Part shown: positions 26,207 to 35,281 of the stretch, piece by piece
Numbering within the stretch: the first letter of the stretch is position 1
Layout of the letters: each line of letters starts with the position of its first letter
Assembly: GCA_964475985.1 (NCBI GenBank)
Contig: CAYYYP010000002.1
Span: 134,960-198,959, forward strand
Direction of reading: 5' to 3'
Length of the DNA: 64,000 nucleotides
Source: CAYYYP01 sp964475985
GTDB taxonomy: Bacteria > Bdellovibrionota > UBA1018 > CAYHWW01
The notes under the pieces: generated by a model
What the model was told of the DNA's origin: nothing
Seen by the model: only the letters and a program-made list of their open reading frames with translations
Database searches by the model: none
Translations under genes and position numbers: made by a program

Positions 26207-27601
26207 TTAGCCGGGGTGCGTCGTAATGCGCTTTTTATCGGGGTTAGAACCCGTTTTCATTGGTTTTTCGGTCTTTTCAACTGAAATAAGGCGCGGTTCG
26301 GTGCCCACTAAGCACAATGCTGTTTCGCCCTGCAGAATTTTTATGAGTTCTTTGCCAATAAGGCTTCTAGCTTCATGATTGAGGAGCCCCAGACGCTCCA
26401 AATCAGCCTCTTCTTTGAGCTCCTTTGTAGAAAATGCACGCAATGCATCAAGAAGATGATCATGAGTTACAAGGAGCCGCGCCGTAATTTCATGGTCAAG
26501 CGCAAGGATCTTCACAGTCGCTTGGAGGAATTCAACCGTTTGATTTTCCCGGACGGTGGCGGGATTTCTTTTGGCGCCCGCTCGTTGACCATCTACCGGG
26601 AGGTCTGCGCCATAGATCAACTGTTTGGCTTTAAGATGGGGGTCAGATTCTTTTTCAACCGCGGCAAAAATTTCAAAAAACCTTTTAGCGCCCCGCGACA
26701 GTTCGGCCTTTGCCATTCCACGAAATCCTAAAAGGTCTTCCTCATTCTTGGGTCTTGCGGAAGCCAGGTCCACGAGCACATCTTCGTCGGCAAGCCTGCG
26801 GCGAGGAATATTAATCTGACGGGCTCGTTCTTCGCGCCATCTCATGAGTTCCACCAGGGCTAAAAAACCGCGAGCATCGGATTTACCCGAGCGAAAAAAC
26901 CGTTTTGAATGTTCAACGACATCAAATTGCAATTCTTCTGGTTTTTCCCAGCGCGCCGATACCCTAAGCGCCCAGTCGCGCCTGGTCAGTCGATCAAGGT
27001 TTTGTAGAATTTGTGAGCCCAGCTCAACTAGGTGCGCAACGTCTCCCGCTGCGTAACGAATCAGTGTTTCCGGCAGTGGGCGCCTGCGCCAATCCGTGCG
27101 GGCGTGACCCTTTTGCAGATCAACGTTCAAAAATTCCTTAAGCAGTTTGGCTAGTCCGATATTGTCGCCGTGGCCGAGTAGGGATGCCGCAAGGGAAGTG
27201 TCGAGAGTTGGCGTTAGCGTAGTGCTTAACGATGTAAAAAAACATTCCTGATCCTGACCGCCAGCATGCAAAATTTTAAGGATGGGCATTCCGGAAATTT
27301 CAGAATTCAGGACTGCTAGTAATTTTTTTAGGGCGTGGGTACCTTCCATATTGGTGGGAATTCCACGCTGCGGGGCCAGCAGCGCCTGCGAATCCACGAG
27401 CCACACTCGCTCGAGCGTTCCGATTTGAATGAGCGAGAGTTCTGGAATGAATGTGCTTTCTCGCATGAATTCCGTATCAATGGCTAACAAGGGTGGGGAA
27501 GTAGGATGCTTCAGGCGAAGTTTTTTGAGATCCGCTTCAAGAATGTGGGGAAGCTCTCCGATCAATTTTTCAATGCATTCAGGTGAGTCAAGAAGAACCA
27601 T
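26207..27601 (-). CDS. rnd: ribonuclease D-type 3'-5' exonuclease
   Basis: 464 aa from ATG 27601; the open frame extends 12 codons upstream to a TTG, but that would overlap the divergent gene. The DEDDy exonuclease residues are all present: 'AIDTEF' (Asp, Glu), 'HAGGQDQECF' (Asp) and 'YAAGDVAHL' (Tyr and Asp). An HRDC domain follows ('WREERARQINIPRRRLADED'). RNase D trims tRNA precursors. A charged C-terminal extension of about 150 residues makes the protein longer than the roughly 375 residues of E. coli Rnd. Confidence 0.9.
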   Translation of the reverse strand: MVLLDSPECIEKLIGELPHILEADLKKLRLKHPTSPPLLAIDTEFMRESTFIPELSLIQIGTLERVWLVDSQALLAPQRGIPTNMEGTHALKKLLAVLNSEISGMPILKILHAGGQDQECFFTSLSTTLTPTLDTSLAASLLGHGDNIGLAKLLKEFLNVDLQKGHARTDWRRRPLPETLIRYAAGDVAHLVELGSQILQNLDRLTRRDWALRVSARWEKPEELQFDVVEHSKRFFRSGKSDARGFLALVELMRWREERARQINIPRRRLADEDVLVDLASARPKNEEDLLGFRGMAKAELSRGAKRFFEIFAAVEKESDPHLKAKQLIYGADLPVDGQRAGAKRNPATVRENQTVEFLQATVKILALDHEITARLLVTHDHLLDALRAFSTKELKEEADLERLGLLNHEARSLIGKELIKILQGETALCLVGTEPRLISVEKTEKPMKTGSNPDKKRITTHPG

Positions 27602-27625
27602 AAATCCTATGTTAGCATCGAGGGG

Positions 27626-29035
27626 ATGGCTGACCAAACGAAACCCAAAATCGTGGAACTCAAAAATTTCTTAACCGAAACTCAGGTCCTCCATTCGGCA
27701 GAGTCTGGCGACCTTAAGACCTACGGTAAAGATTGGACTAAAGTCTTTGAACCAAATCCCAGTCTCATCGTATTTCCTAAAAGTACGGAGCAGGTGAGCC
27801 AAACTTTAAAAAAATGCCTGGAATTAGGGCTAGAAGTCGTTCCTTCGGGCGGGCGCACGGGCCTTGCTGGCGGCGCTGTAGCAAAAAATGGCGAAATCGT
27901 TCTAAGCCTTGAGAAGATGAACCGCATTTTTGAAATTGACGCGCTTGCCCTTACGGCCCATTTGCAAGGTGGCGTGGTGACGGAAGCATTGCACAATGCC
28001 TGCGCAGAAAAGGGCCTCACATGGCCCGTTGATTTTGCTTCCAAGGGCTCAAGCCACGTGGCGGGAAACATCGCAACCAATGCGGGTGGAGTGAACGTTA
28101 TCCGCTACGGCCTTACGCGTCAGTGGGTTCTCGGTTTAACGGTAGCGCTGATGGATGGAAGGGTTTTGGAGCTTAACGGCACCCTTGAAAAAAATAATAC
28201 TGGTTTTGATCTCAGGCAACTTTTCATCGGCACGGAAGGGACCTTAGGAATTATCTGTGAAGCTCAGGTTAAGCTTACGCGTCTCATTAAGAATAAAAAT
28301 GTTTATCTTTTTGGTTTAGATAGCCTGGCTAAAGTCTTGCTACTCTTCCAAGACAGTCGTCTGCACGGCCCGTTTGTCTTAAGTGCTTACGAATTTTTTA
28401 CGGAGCGTTGTTTACGTCGGGTGATCCAACACCGGGGTTTACGAGCTCCCTTTACGAAGGAATATCCGTACTACGTTTTGCTTGAGGTTGAACCGCAAAA
28501 TGCGGCTGACTCTGAACTTAGTGATGAGTGGCTTAGTTCAGTTTTTGAAAAAGACTTCTGTGAAGATGGCGTGCTCGCCCAAACACCAGAGCAAGCGAAG
28601 GGATTCTGGGAACTTCGGGAGAGTATTGCTGAAAGTCTTTTTGGCACAGGGCTTCCGCACAAGAACGATGTATCGTTGCCGCTTGCAAAACTTCAGAAAT
28701 TTTGCGGAGAGCTTGACCATTTTTTTGGTGAGCATTATGCGGACTGGGAGGTCTGCAATTTTGGCCACATTGGGGATGGAAACCTGCACATCAATATTAT
28801 GAAGCCAGAAACGCTGAGCAAGGATGAGTTTTTAAAGCGCACCCATAAAGTGGATGAGGATCTTTTTACGCTCGTAAAAAAATATCGCGGAAGCATTTCG
28901 GCAGAACATGGGATTGGGCTTCTGAAGAAAGATTTTCTGCATTACACGAGGACCGAAGCAGAACTTGAAATTTTACGTGAAATTAAAAAAGTTCTTGATC
29001 CAAAAGGCTTATTAAATCCCGGGAAAATTTTTTAA
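27626..29035 (+). CDS. GlcD-type FAD-linked 2-hydroxyacid dehydrogenase
   Basis: 469 aa. The PP-loop FAD-binding domain shows 'VVPSGGRTGLAGGAV' and 'GNIATNAGGVNVIRYG', and the C-terminal FAD-oxidase domain shows 'FGHIGDGNLHINI' and 'ISAEHGIGLLKK', metal and substrate motifs of the D-lactate / D-2-hydroxyglutarate dehydrogenase group. It oxidises a D-2-hydroxyacid and passes electrons to a carrier; the exact acid is undecided. AGGGG abuts ATG 27626, which is unusually close. Its TAA overlaps the stop of the convergent giant gene by 4 bases. Confidence 0.88.
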   Translation: MADQTKPKIVELKNFLTETQVLHSAESGDLKTYGKDWTKVFEPNPSLIVFPKSTEQVSQTLKKCLELGLEVVPSGGRTGLAGGAVAKNGEIVLSLEKMNRIFEIDALALTAHLQGGVVTEALHNACAEKGLTWPVDFASKGSSHVAGNIATNAGGVNVIRYGLTRQWVLGLTVALMDGRVLELNGTLEKNNTGFDLRQLFIGTEGTLGIICEAQVKLTRLIKNKNVYLFGLDSLAKVLLLFQDSRLHGPFVLSAYEFFTERCLRRVIQHRGLRAPFTKEYPYYVLLEVEPQNAADSELSDEWLSSVFEKDFCEDGVLAQTPEQAKGFWELRESIAESLFGTGLPHKNDVSLPLAKLQKFCGELDHFFGEHYADWEVCNFGHIGDGNLHINIMKPETLSKDEFLKRTHKVDEDLFTLVKKYRGSISAEHGIGLLKKDFLHYTRTEAELEILREIKKVLDPKGLLNPGKIF

Positions 29036-32000
29036 GGAGTGCGAGCAGCTGGCGCCGGTGGTTGATTCGGTGCAGGCGAAGGAGCCCGTGCAGGAGTCGG
29101 CGCAGTAACCGGCGCTGGGGACGGAGTTGCAGCCGGAGTTGGAGTCGAGGTAGTAGCCGGTGCTGCAGCTGGAATCATCGCAGGGCTTGCCTGCGGAACC
29201 AATCTGATCCATCGTCCCAACATATCCATAAGCCTCGTGGACGCTCCGCTCGTGTAGAGCAAGTCAGCCGACCTCAAAAGATCGTCTACTTCCTGAGGAT
29301 GGGCACCCATGAATTTTAAAAGTTCCTGGGCTCGCCCCGAAGTCATCTCGTGAACGAGCGTGCTCGCTAAGCTTTGATAAAGTTCATGGCGATGATTTTC
29401 ATTTGCGCCCTCGGGATGTTCAAGAAAAGCGATAACTTCGTTCGTGACGCGGTCTACTTCGGCGCGGGGGTAGTCCCGGTGAGCCCTGCCCGCAAGGTAA
29501 CGGTCCCGAAACGCATGCCATAAACTTAATTCATTTGCATTGGCGTTGGCGGCCGCGTGCGGTCGCATTGAGTCTTCCGTAATTTCGGCAAACAAGTTGC
29601 GGTAAAATGGCGTCGAAAAAGCATTTAGCAACGGATTTAAATTTTCGGTTAAAAGCCTACGACCACCGGCTGGGTGCAAAAGGCCTTTTGTGACTTGAAG
29701 TGAGGTTTCAATCACATTGGTGGGCGTTTCCATGAGGCCCGTTGAAGGACCGGCCTGAAGAAGACTGGAGAGCATATTCAAGAGCATCTGCTTTTTATTT
29801 TCGGGTAAGTTCCAAATAGCGTCAAAGAGTGCACGCAAAAATCCTCGTGGGTTTGCGCTATTCGCAGAACCATTAGATTCCCACTGACCACTCACAATTT
29901 CTGCATGCTGCAAAAGTGCTGGAACGAGTTCATGCAAAGTATTCAGCGCCGCTTGATCATGGGCGAGAATGGCGCCTGATCGAAGGATTTGTTTCACTCG
30001 AACATCATTGGGGTTTAAACCACGTAACCACTTTCCGGCAATTCGCATGATTCCGGTACGGAAGAGATCGGCCGGGGTAAGTAAGTTCGTGGTGGAGTGG
30101 GGCCTGCGCGGAAACGGTTTTCTAAGATCCGCTGGCGTGTACTGATAAATCAGAGAGTAGAAGTTCCGGATGAGCTTCATACCAAAACAAGCGGTAGGTG
30201 ACTCATCACAAGCTGCATTAGCTGGCGCATATTCCAGAAACAGAGAAGTCACCGGAGGGCCAATGACCTCTGCATTTGCGGCGTTCCTAAACCCACGCAA
30301 ATTTGAGACCTTGGAAAAACAAACCCGCTTATCGTCCGTGAAATCGGGCCCGGGATTTTGAATCTGCTGTGGGGTCACGCGACAGATTTGCAGAGGGTCA
30401 CCGATACCGGTTAAAAAGTTTGTCACTAAGGCATGAATGTCATGGGAAGGTGGTAAATCCCCTGAGTCATTAGGGTCCTGCAAGAGGCCAGGACGCTGAT
30501 CCTCTGGCGCTTCATCCCAGGTGGTGGGGATCATGTACAATCCAAAAATCGCTGGCGGAAAACTCGTATTTACCAACGCGTCGGACGGCTCAACGATGAG
30601 CGTGAGCCAGTCTAAGTTATTCAATAGAATTACTTTAGGTTTTACTTCTCCCAAGAAATAATAAGGGATCACCGTAAGGGTGTTGGCCTGTTCGATGAGA
30701 AAACTAGCCAAACGATCGGCCATGGCTAAGCTCTGTTCGCGGTAAGGCGCTTCGTGGGTCGGTGAAGTAGTTGGAAAAGCTTGGGGCCGTAAAGCCGAAC
30801 CAAAGGGCGTAAAGCTTGGATTCAGACTTTTTAAGATATCAATAAGCGCATAGGCTGCTTGATATTTATCGTGGCCCTGGGGGTCGGCGGCTGGCACTTG
30901 TCTAGTTTCTAAAGCCTGAAGCAGCGTGGAGATTCTTTGTTTAGCAATTTCTTCGCTGGGATTTTGATCCGTTAAGAGTCTGCCGCCTTGGTTTCGTTTT
31001 GCGGCAACGGAGTGAAAATCATGCTCAATGGCGTGTAGATAATCAAAAATAATTTCTTGGGTACGCTGAGCCTTCAGTGCGGGATTAGCGGACGTCTCCG
31101 GTTCCCAAATTGCTAAAGCTCGAGAGATCGCCTCCTGCGCGGGGTACGAGTGGCTGCAATCCATCTCAGCGGTGGTGAAATCATCAAAATTCCCAACTAA
31201 ATTGCAAACTCTCACCGGAGTTGAAATGGTTTCTGCCGGAGGAGTGACTTGAGGTTCGGCACGAGTTTGGGAACGTGCGACCAAGCTCAGTAATGGATCT
31301 ACGGCGCTTTCGGAACGCTGATGACCTAAGAAAAAATGAAACGCTGAAGTCAGACGAGCAATGGTTCCATTCTGAATTTCTGGCAAAACTCTCGCCATGA
31401 GCGCCGCTAAAGTATTTTGAGTTGCGTTCGCAAAAGAACGAACTACGTTTACGGTGTAATTTAGTAAGCTTCCGCCGAGAGCAGGGGAACGCTCCCGGGA
31501 GAAAAATTCAAGTGCCGGTAAAACCCTGGAATTATCCTCATAGAGTGCAAGGCACTGGGCCATATTTTCGATCCGGGAACTAAAATCATTCTGATTGAAA
31601 TCAACGAAACTAAATTGAAAATCATAGTTTCGACAAGCGAGGATGGCCTCTGGTCTGCGAACTCTTCGGGGCAATGCGCCTGCCCGTTGAAGTTCGGTAT
31701 CGATTAAGTCGTGTCGCAAATAGCGCGTGAGATCCAAAGGCGAAACCGGGTGGGTAGCAATATCGTGTCTGCCACGAGCAGTTGCGCTAGAAAAAACATT
31801 CAAAAGCGAAAACAGGAATTCTTGAAGCCTGCCATCTTCACGCCTAGCAAGGCCTGAGAGTTCGCGTAAAACTTCGGAAAATGCATTTTGGTTTCGGCCT
31901 AGAATTTTAAAAGTAGCCGTAAAAAATGGTTCATGGGCCACGGCTTGCGTCAGATTCTGTCGAATAAGATCAAAGAAAGGGTGCGCTGCTGTTCTTAAAA

Positions 32001-35000
32001 ATGCACTACGGGTATGTTGCGCTAAGGGATGTGCCATGGGTTGAGATTCATCGATGAGAGGTTTTGTGGCGTTGATGAAATCTACCCAATGGGCAACGGA
32101 GGTTTTTGTTACGGCGCTCAGGAGAATGTGGGCCACGGATTTTCCTTGGAACTCCTCTCGTGGTGAAACTAATACTTGGGCAAGTCGCGAAAGATCCTCG
32201 CGGTCTTGAATTTTTACATTAGACGAAAGCAAAAGAAGGTCATCCCACGCGCCTTGGGTTTCCACTCCCTTAACGATGGTTTCGAGTAACCTTAGCGCGC
32301 TAGAATCGGTGGGCAGTGCACGGGAATGCACGCGCTCCGATAGGGTATGAATTAAACTCGTTTGCAAATATTCGGAACGGTTCATCCCACGAATAACTAG
32401 CTCAAGGCCAGCCGCTCCATCAGAATTCGCAAGGTCCATGAACGTAGCGGTTTCCCGAAGAAAACTTGAAGGAAATTCACAAAACGGTCTTGCCGCCATG
32501 AGGCTCGTGAGAAATTCCCTAAGGGACAGATGATCGAGCTCGGAGAAAACCTGCCTTGGGCTAAGTCCCGTAAGGTTTGCCGTGCCGCTTAAGCAAGCTA
32601 GCGGGCCATGACTTTGTACCTCATTCAGTTCGTGCATGAACGAGGGGAGGCGAGTGAAAAACTCTCCATTGGGCAAATAAAGTGAACGCATGGATTCATG
32701 AATTTTTACTAGGTTTTGCTGCCACTGCGGAGTTGCATCCGGTAAAAACGTATCGGCCGTCCGCCAAAATGAGCCATCGGCAACGCTAGAAAGCAGCGGC
32801 AGAACGAGTCCTCTAGCTTCGGAGGCAGAGGTAAAAGTTCTTTGCGAAATTTCCCACGCTAAAAATTCCTTCAATGCAAACACAATGGCCGTCAGTTCCG
32901 GAGTACCAGGGTTTGTGGTTCTAAAATGGTTTTGAATGTTCTGGAATACTCGCGTCGAAGTGGCCGCTTCCGAGAAATTCAAAAACGCTTCAAGTCGTGA
33001 ATGAGTTAACTCTTGGCCTAAAAACTCGAGTGCTCGTAAAACATTTTGATTAGGGGTGGGTGAGATCAGATTATGGACGTATCCAGAAATGCCACCTTCG
33101 GAAGTGAAATATCCTTCTTCTAAAAGTTTTACGGAGGCAATGATCAGGTCTGGGTGCTCTAAAAACTCACCTAGCGTATCCAGCTGAAGGGCAAGGCTGC
33201 CATCATCCCTCAATGTATCCAGAGTATGTTTGACCTCAAAGAGCCTAGGATATTGGGTGAGGAGGTCACGGCTTAAAGTTTGGCTCAGTGGCGTAAGCTC
33301 TTCATCCCTTGAGGTTGCAAAAAAAGCTTCTAGCTTTGGGATCTGCCCGTTGCTGTTGAGGCAATGCATAAGCGAGCGCAAAGCGCTGGGAGTAAATTCA
33401 CTTGATGAAAGGTCAAGGCCATCACACTCAACTCTGGCTTGATGGTAAACTGTTGCATTTGGATTTGGTGCTGCACCAATTTTTTCCGCTACGGGAATGC
33501 CACAGCCGGAGAATGGTAAAGTTAAGCATAGGATAAAGAGGATACAGGTCGTTATGAAAGAAGAATAGATTTCTGAAGTCGTTGAAGGTTTAGGCGGGGT
33601 TTTCATTTCGGATTCTGTTTGCTTTCCCAGGGGCTCACCATGCACTCCCTGAATTACGGTAATATGATTTTGGGGATAACTTTTTCCAAGGATTCCCCCC
33701 AAGTAGTTCAGGTCAAAAAGAGAAACCACGGCAGGATGAGATGGATCGTGCCCCGTGGCTACGTAAAGTTCTTCGTACCCAAGTTGATGCAACGATTCAA
33801 GTATTTCGCGCGCAGAGAGGTCCAGGGGCGATAATGAGAAATCTACGAAAATGGGGGTACTTTTAGTAAGTCCATTCTCCGCAATGAATTGAGCAGAACC
33901 CAAGAAGCTTTGAGCTGAACTCGCAGAATCAAAAAATAGGCCCCTTTGACCGCTATGTTTTGCCGCTTGTTTCCACACTTCGCGAATAAGCACATCATCA
34001 TCAATGAGGACAAAATCTATTTTTTCGCGGGAAGAAAGGGGCGTTGCTGGGCGGGAGGTCATTTTTGAATAAAGCAACTCGCCCAGAAATGGAGCCATGG
34101 CCTTAGGCAAAAGTTTTATGCCAAGCTTTCCCACTTGTCCTTGCAGTTCCTCATCGTCATGCCGACTGGTGACCAAAAGAATTTGTTCTCGCGAAATCGA
34201 GTTTGGGTATTTTTTATTTAGAATATTTTGAATGAGCTGTAGTCCATTCAGTTCATCGTGGGGAGCTCCCACCGTTCCGCATGACTCGCCCCTAAATTCA
34301 AAATCAATGAGATAAAGCGTCGTTTGGCAGAGCTCCGCTGCGATGCTTTGGGTTTGCAAATTGGTCGATAAAAAATAACCGGGGGATGCGTAGTACTCAA
34401 TCTCAGTTTCTGGCCCGAAGGTGTCTTTCCAAATGGAAATCATGGAGGCTTCATCATCGATGACCACTACTTTTTTAAATACGGCGCTTTGATCGTCCCA
34501 AAAAAATTCATTTTGCGTCGCTAGCCAACTTGGAGTCTCGGCGTAAGGAAAATATATAGGCGGCATTAGCGCTAAATCACGCCCATCCTCCACTACCATT
34601 ACGAGTTGGGCGGATCTGGATTTTCCGAGCTCAGAACCTTCCGAAAGCCGGAGGGAAACCGTAACGATCTTTGACTCGGGTTGCAGGTTTGCCATAACTC
34701 GTTCCAGGGCGGCTGATAGGGCGACCTCTAGCTTTTCTTTCGAAAGGGCAATGAGCGCGAACGTCACACTTTTTTCCACATCAAGTTCAATTTTTATAAG
34801 GCGGGCTGCGCAGGCGATGCGCTGCCGCGAAAGGACACTTTCTAATACCGGGAGGACGAGGCAACTTTCTAGAGTTACTGAACCAGGATTTTTGGTTCCG
34901 AGGGCTTTTGCTTGGGTCAGAGTATCAGCGATGAGGTTCACTCGGGAAGCAATTTGCTTTAACGTTTCCCGCATATCTACTGGCATCGTGTCGTGGCTGG

Positions 35001-35199
35001 TCGCCATGACACGAAGGGCGGCAAGGGGACTGCGGATATCATGGGATGCTTGCAGCGCTAATTCGGATAGGCGAGCAATGGTTAAATTTTGGCGTTCAAT
35101 TTCTGCAAGCAAAGCGTCGTTCTGAGCCTGGGATAAATCTAGTTTTTTATGGCCGGGTTTCCATTTAAAAGAGGGGAAGTTCACGCCGTCTTTTAACAC
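29032..35199 (-). CDS. degenerate kinase-REC-REC joined to a giant lipoprotein-like half
   Basis: One uninterrupted 2055-aa frame from GTG 35199. Residues 1-210 carry a HisKA-like helix pair with His53 in 'SHDIRSPLAAL' and a poorly conserved ATPase-like region without clear N or G boxes. Two receivers follow: acidic Asp248-Asp249, phospho-site Asp299, Lys366; and Asp400-Asp402, Asp453, Lys506. At residue 532 (Met, 33606) a typical lipoprotein signal begins: hydrophobic segment, then 'PFSGC' with Cys at 566. The remaining ~1490 residues are mostly helical, of unknown family, ending in a Pro/Ala/Thr tail. Either it is a true fusion (kinase inside, C-half outside) or two genes with a lost stop codon or sequencing error. 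No strong ribosome site precedes Met532. Downstream of rsh by 82 bases. Confidence 0.7.
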   Translation of the reverse strand: MLKDGVNFPSFKWKPGHKKLDLSQAQNDALLAEIERQNLTIARLSELALQASHDIRSPLAALRVMATSHDTMPVDMRETLKQIASRVNLIADTLTQAKALGTKNPGSVTLESCLVLPVLESVLSRQRIACAARLIKIELDVEKSVTFALIALSKEKLEVALSAALERVMANLQPESKIVTVSLRLSEGSELGKSRSAQLVMVVEDGRDLALMPPIYFPYAETPSWLATQNEFFWDDQSAVFKKVVVIDDEASMISIWKDTFGPETEIEYYASPGYFLSTNLQTQSIAAELCQTTLYLIDFEFRGESCGTVGAPHDELNGLQLIQNILNKKYPNSISREQILLVTSRHDDEELQGQVGKLGIKLLPKAMAPFLGELLYSKMTSRPATPLSSREKIDFVLIDDDVLIREVWKQAAKHSGQRGLFFDSASSAQSFLGSAQFIAENGLTKSTPIFVDFSLSPLDLSAREILESLHQLGYEELYVATGHDPSHPAVVSLFDLNYLGGILGKSYPQNHITVIQGVHGEPLGKQTESEMKTPPKPSTTSEIYSSFITTCILFILCLTLPFSGCGIPVAEKIGAAPNPNATVYHQARVECDGLDLSSSEFTPSALRSLMHCLNSNGQIPKLEAFFATSRDEELTPLSQTLSRDLLTQYPRLFEVKHTLDTLRDDGSLALQLDTLGEFLEHPDLIIASVKLLEEGYFTSEGGISGYVHNLISPTPNQNVLRALEFLGQELTHSRLEAFLNFSEAATSTRVFQNIQNHFRTTNPGTPELTAIVFALKEFLAWEISQRTFTSASEARGLVLPLLSSVADGSFWRTADTFLPDATPQWQQNLVKIHESMRSLYLPNGEFFTRLPSFMHELNEVQSHGPLACLSGTANLTGLSPRQVFSELDHLSLREFLTSLMAARPFCEFPSSFLRETATFMDLANSDGAAGLELVIRGMNRSEYLQTSLIHTLSERVHSRALPTDSSALRLLETIVKGVETQGAWDDLLLLSSNVKIQDREDLSRLAQVLVSPREEFQGKSVAHILLSAVTKTSVAHWVDFINATKPLIDESQPMAHPLAQHTRSAFLRTAAHPFFDLIRQNLTQAVAHEPFFTATFKILGRNQNAFSEVLRELSGLARREDGRLQEFLFSLLNVFSSATARGRHDIATHPVSPLDLTRYLRHDLIDTELQRAGALPRRVRRPEAILACRNYDFQFSFVDFNQNDFSSRIENMAQCLALYEDNSRVLPALEFFSRERSPALGGSLLNYTVNVVRSFANATQNTLAALMARVLPEIQNGTIARLTSAFHFFLGHQRSESAVDPLLSLVARSQTRAEPQVTPPAETISTPVRVCNLVGNFDDFTTAEMDCSHSYPAQEAISRALAIWEPETSANPALKAQRTQEIIFDYLHAIEHDFHSVAAKRNQGGRLLTDQNPSEEIAKQRISTLLQALETRQVPAADPQGHDKYQAAYALIDILKSLNPSFTPFGSALRPQAFPTTSPTHEAPYREQSLAMADRLASFLIEQANTLTVIPYYFLGEVKPKVILLNNLDWLTLIVEPSDALVNTSFPPAIFGLYMIPTTWDEAPEDQRPGLLQDPNDSGDLPPSHDIHALVTNFLTGIGDPLQICRVTPQQIQNPGPDFTDDKRVCFSKVSNLRGFRNAANAEVIGPPVTSLFLEYAPANAACDESPTACFGMKLIRNFYSLIYQYTPADLRKPFPRRPHSTTNLLTPADLFRTGIMRIAGKWLRGLNPNDVRVKQILRSGAILAHDQAALNTLHELVPALLQHAEIVSGQWESNGSANSANPRGFLRALFDAIWNLPENKKQMLLNMLSSLLQAGPSTGLMETPTNVIETSLQVTKGLLHPAGGRRLLTENLNPLLNAFSTPFYRNLFAEITEDSMRPHAAANANANELSLWHAFRDRYLAGRAHRDYPRAEVDRVTNEVIAFLEHPEGANENHRHELYQSLASTLVHEMTSGRAQELLKFMGAHPQEVDDLLRSADLLYTSGASTRLMDMLGRWIRLVPQASPAMIPAAAPATTSTPTPAATPSPAPVTAPTPARAPSPAPNQPPAPAARTP

Positions 35200-35281
35200 A
35201 AGGGGGTCTGGGATGGTATAAATAAAATTAGTTCAATTTAGATGGAAAATCACTGAACAATTGAAGGTTTAACCAAGTGAA

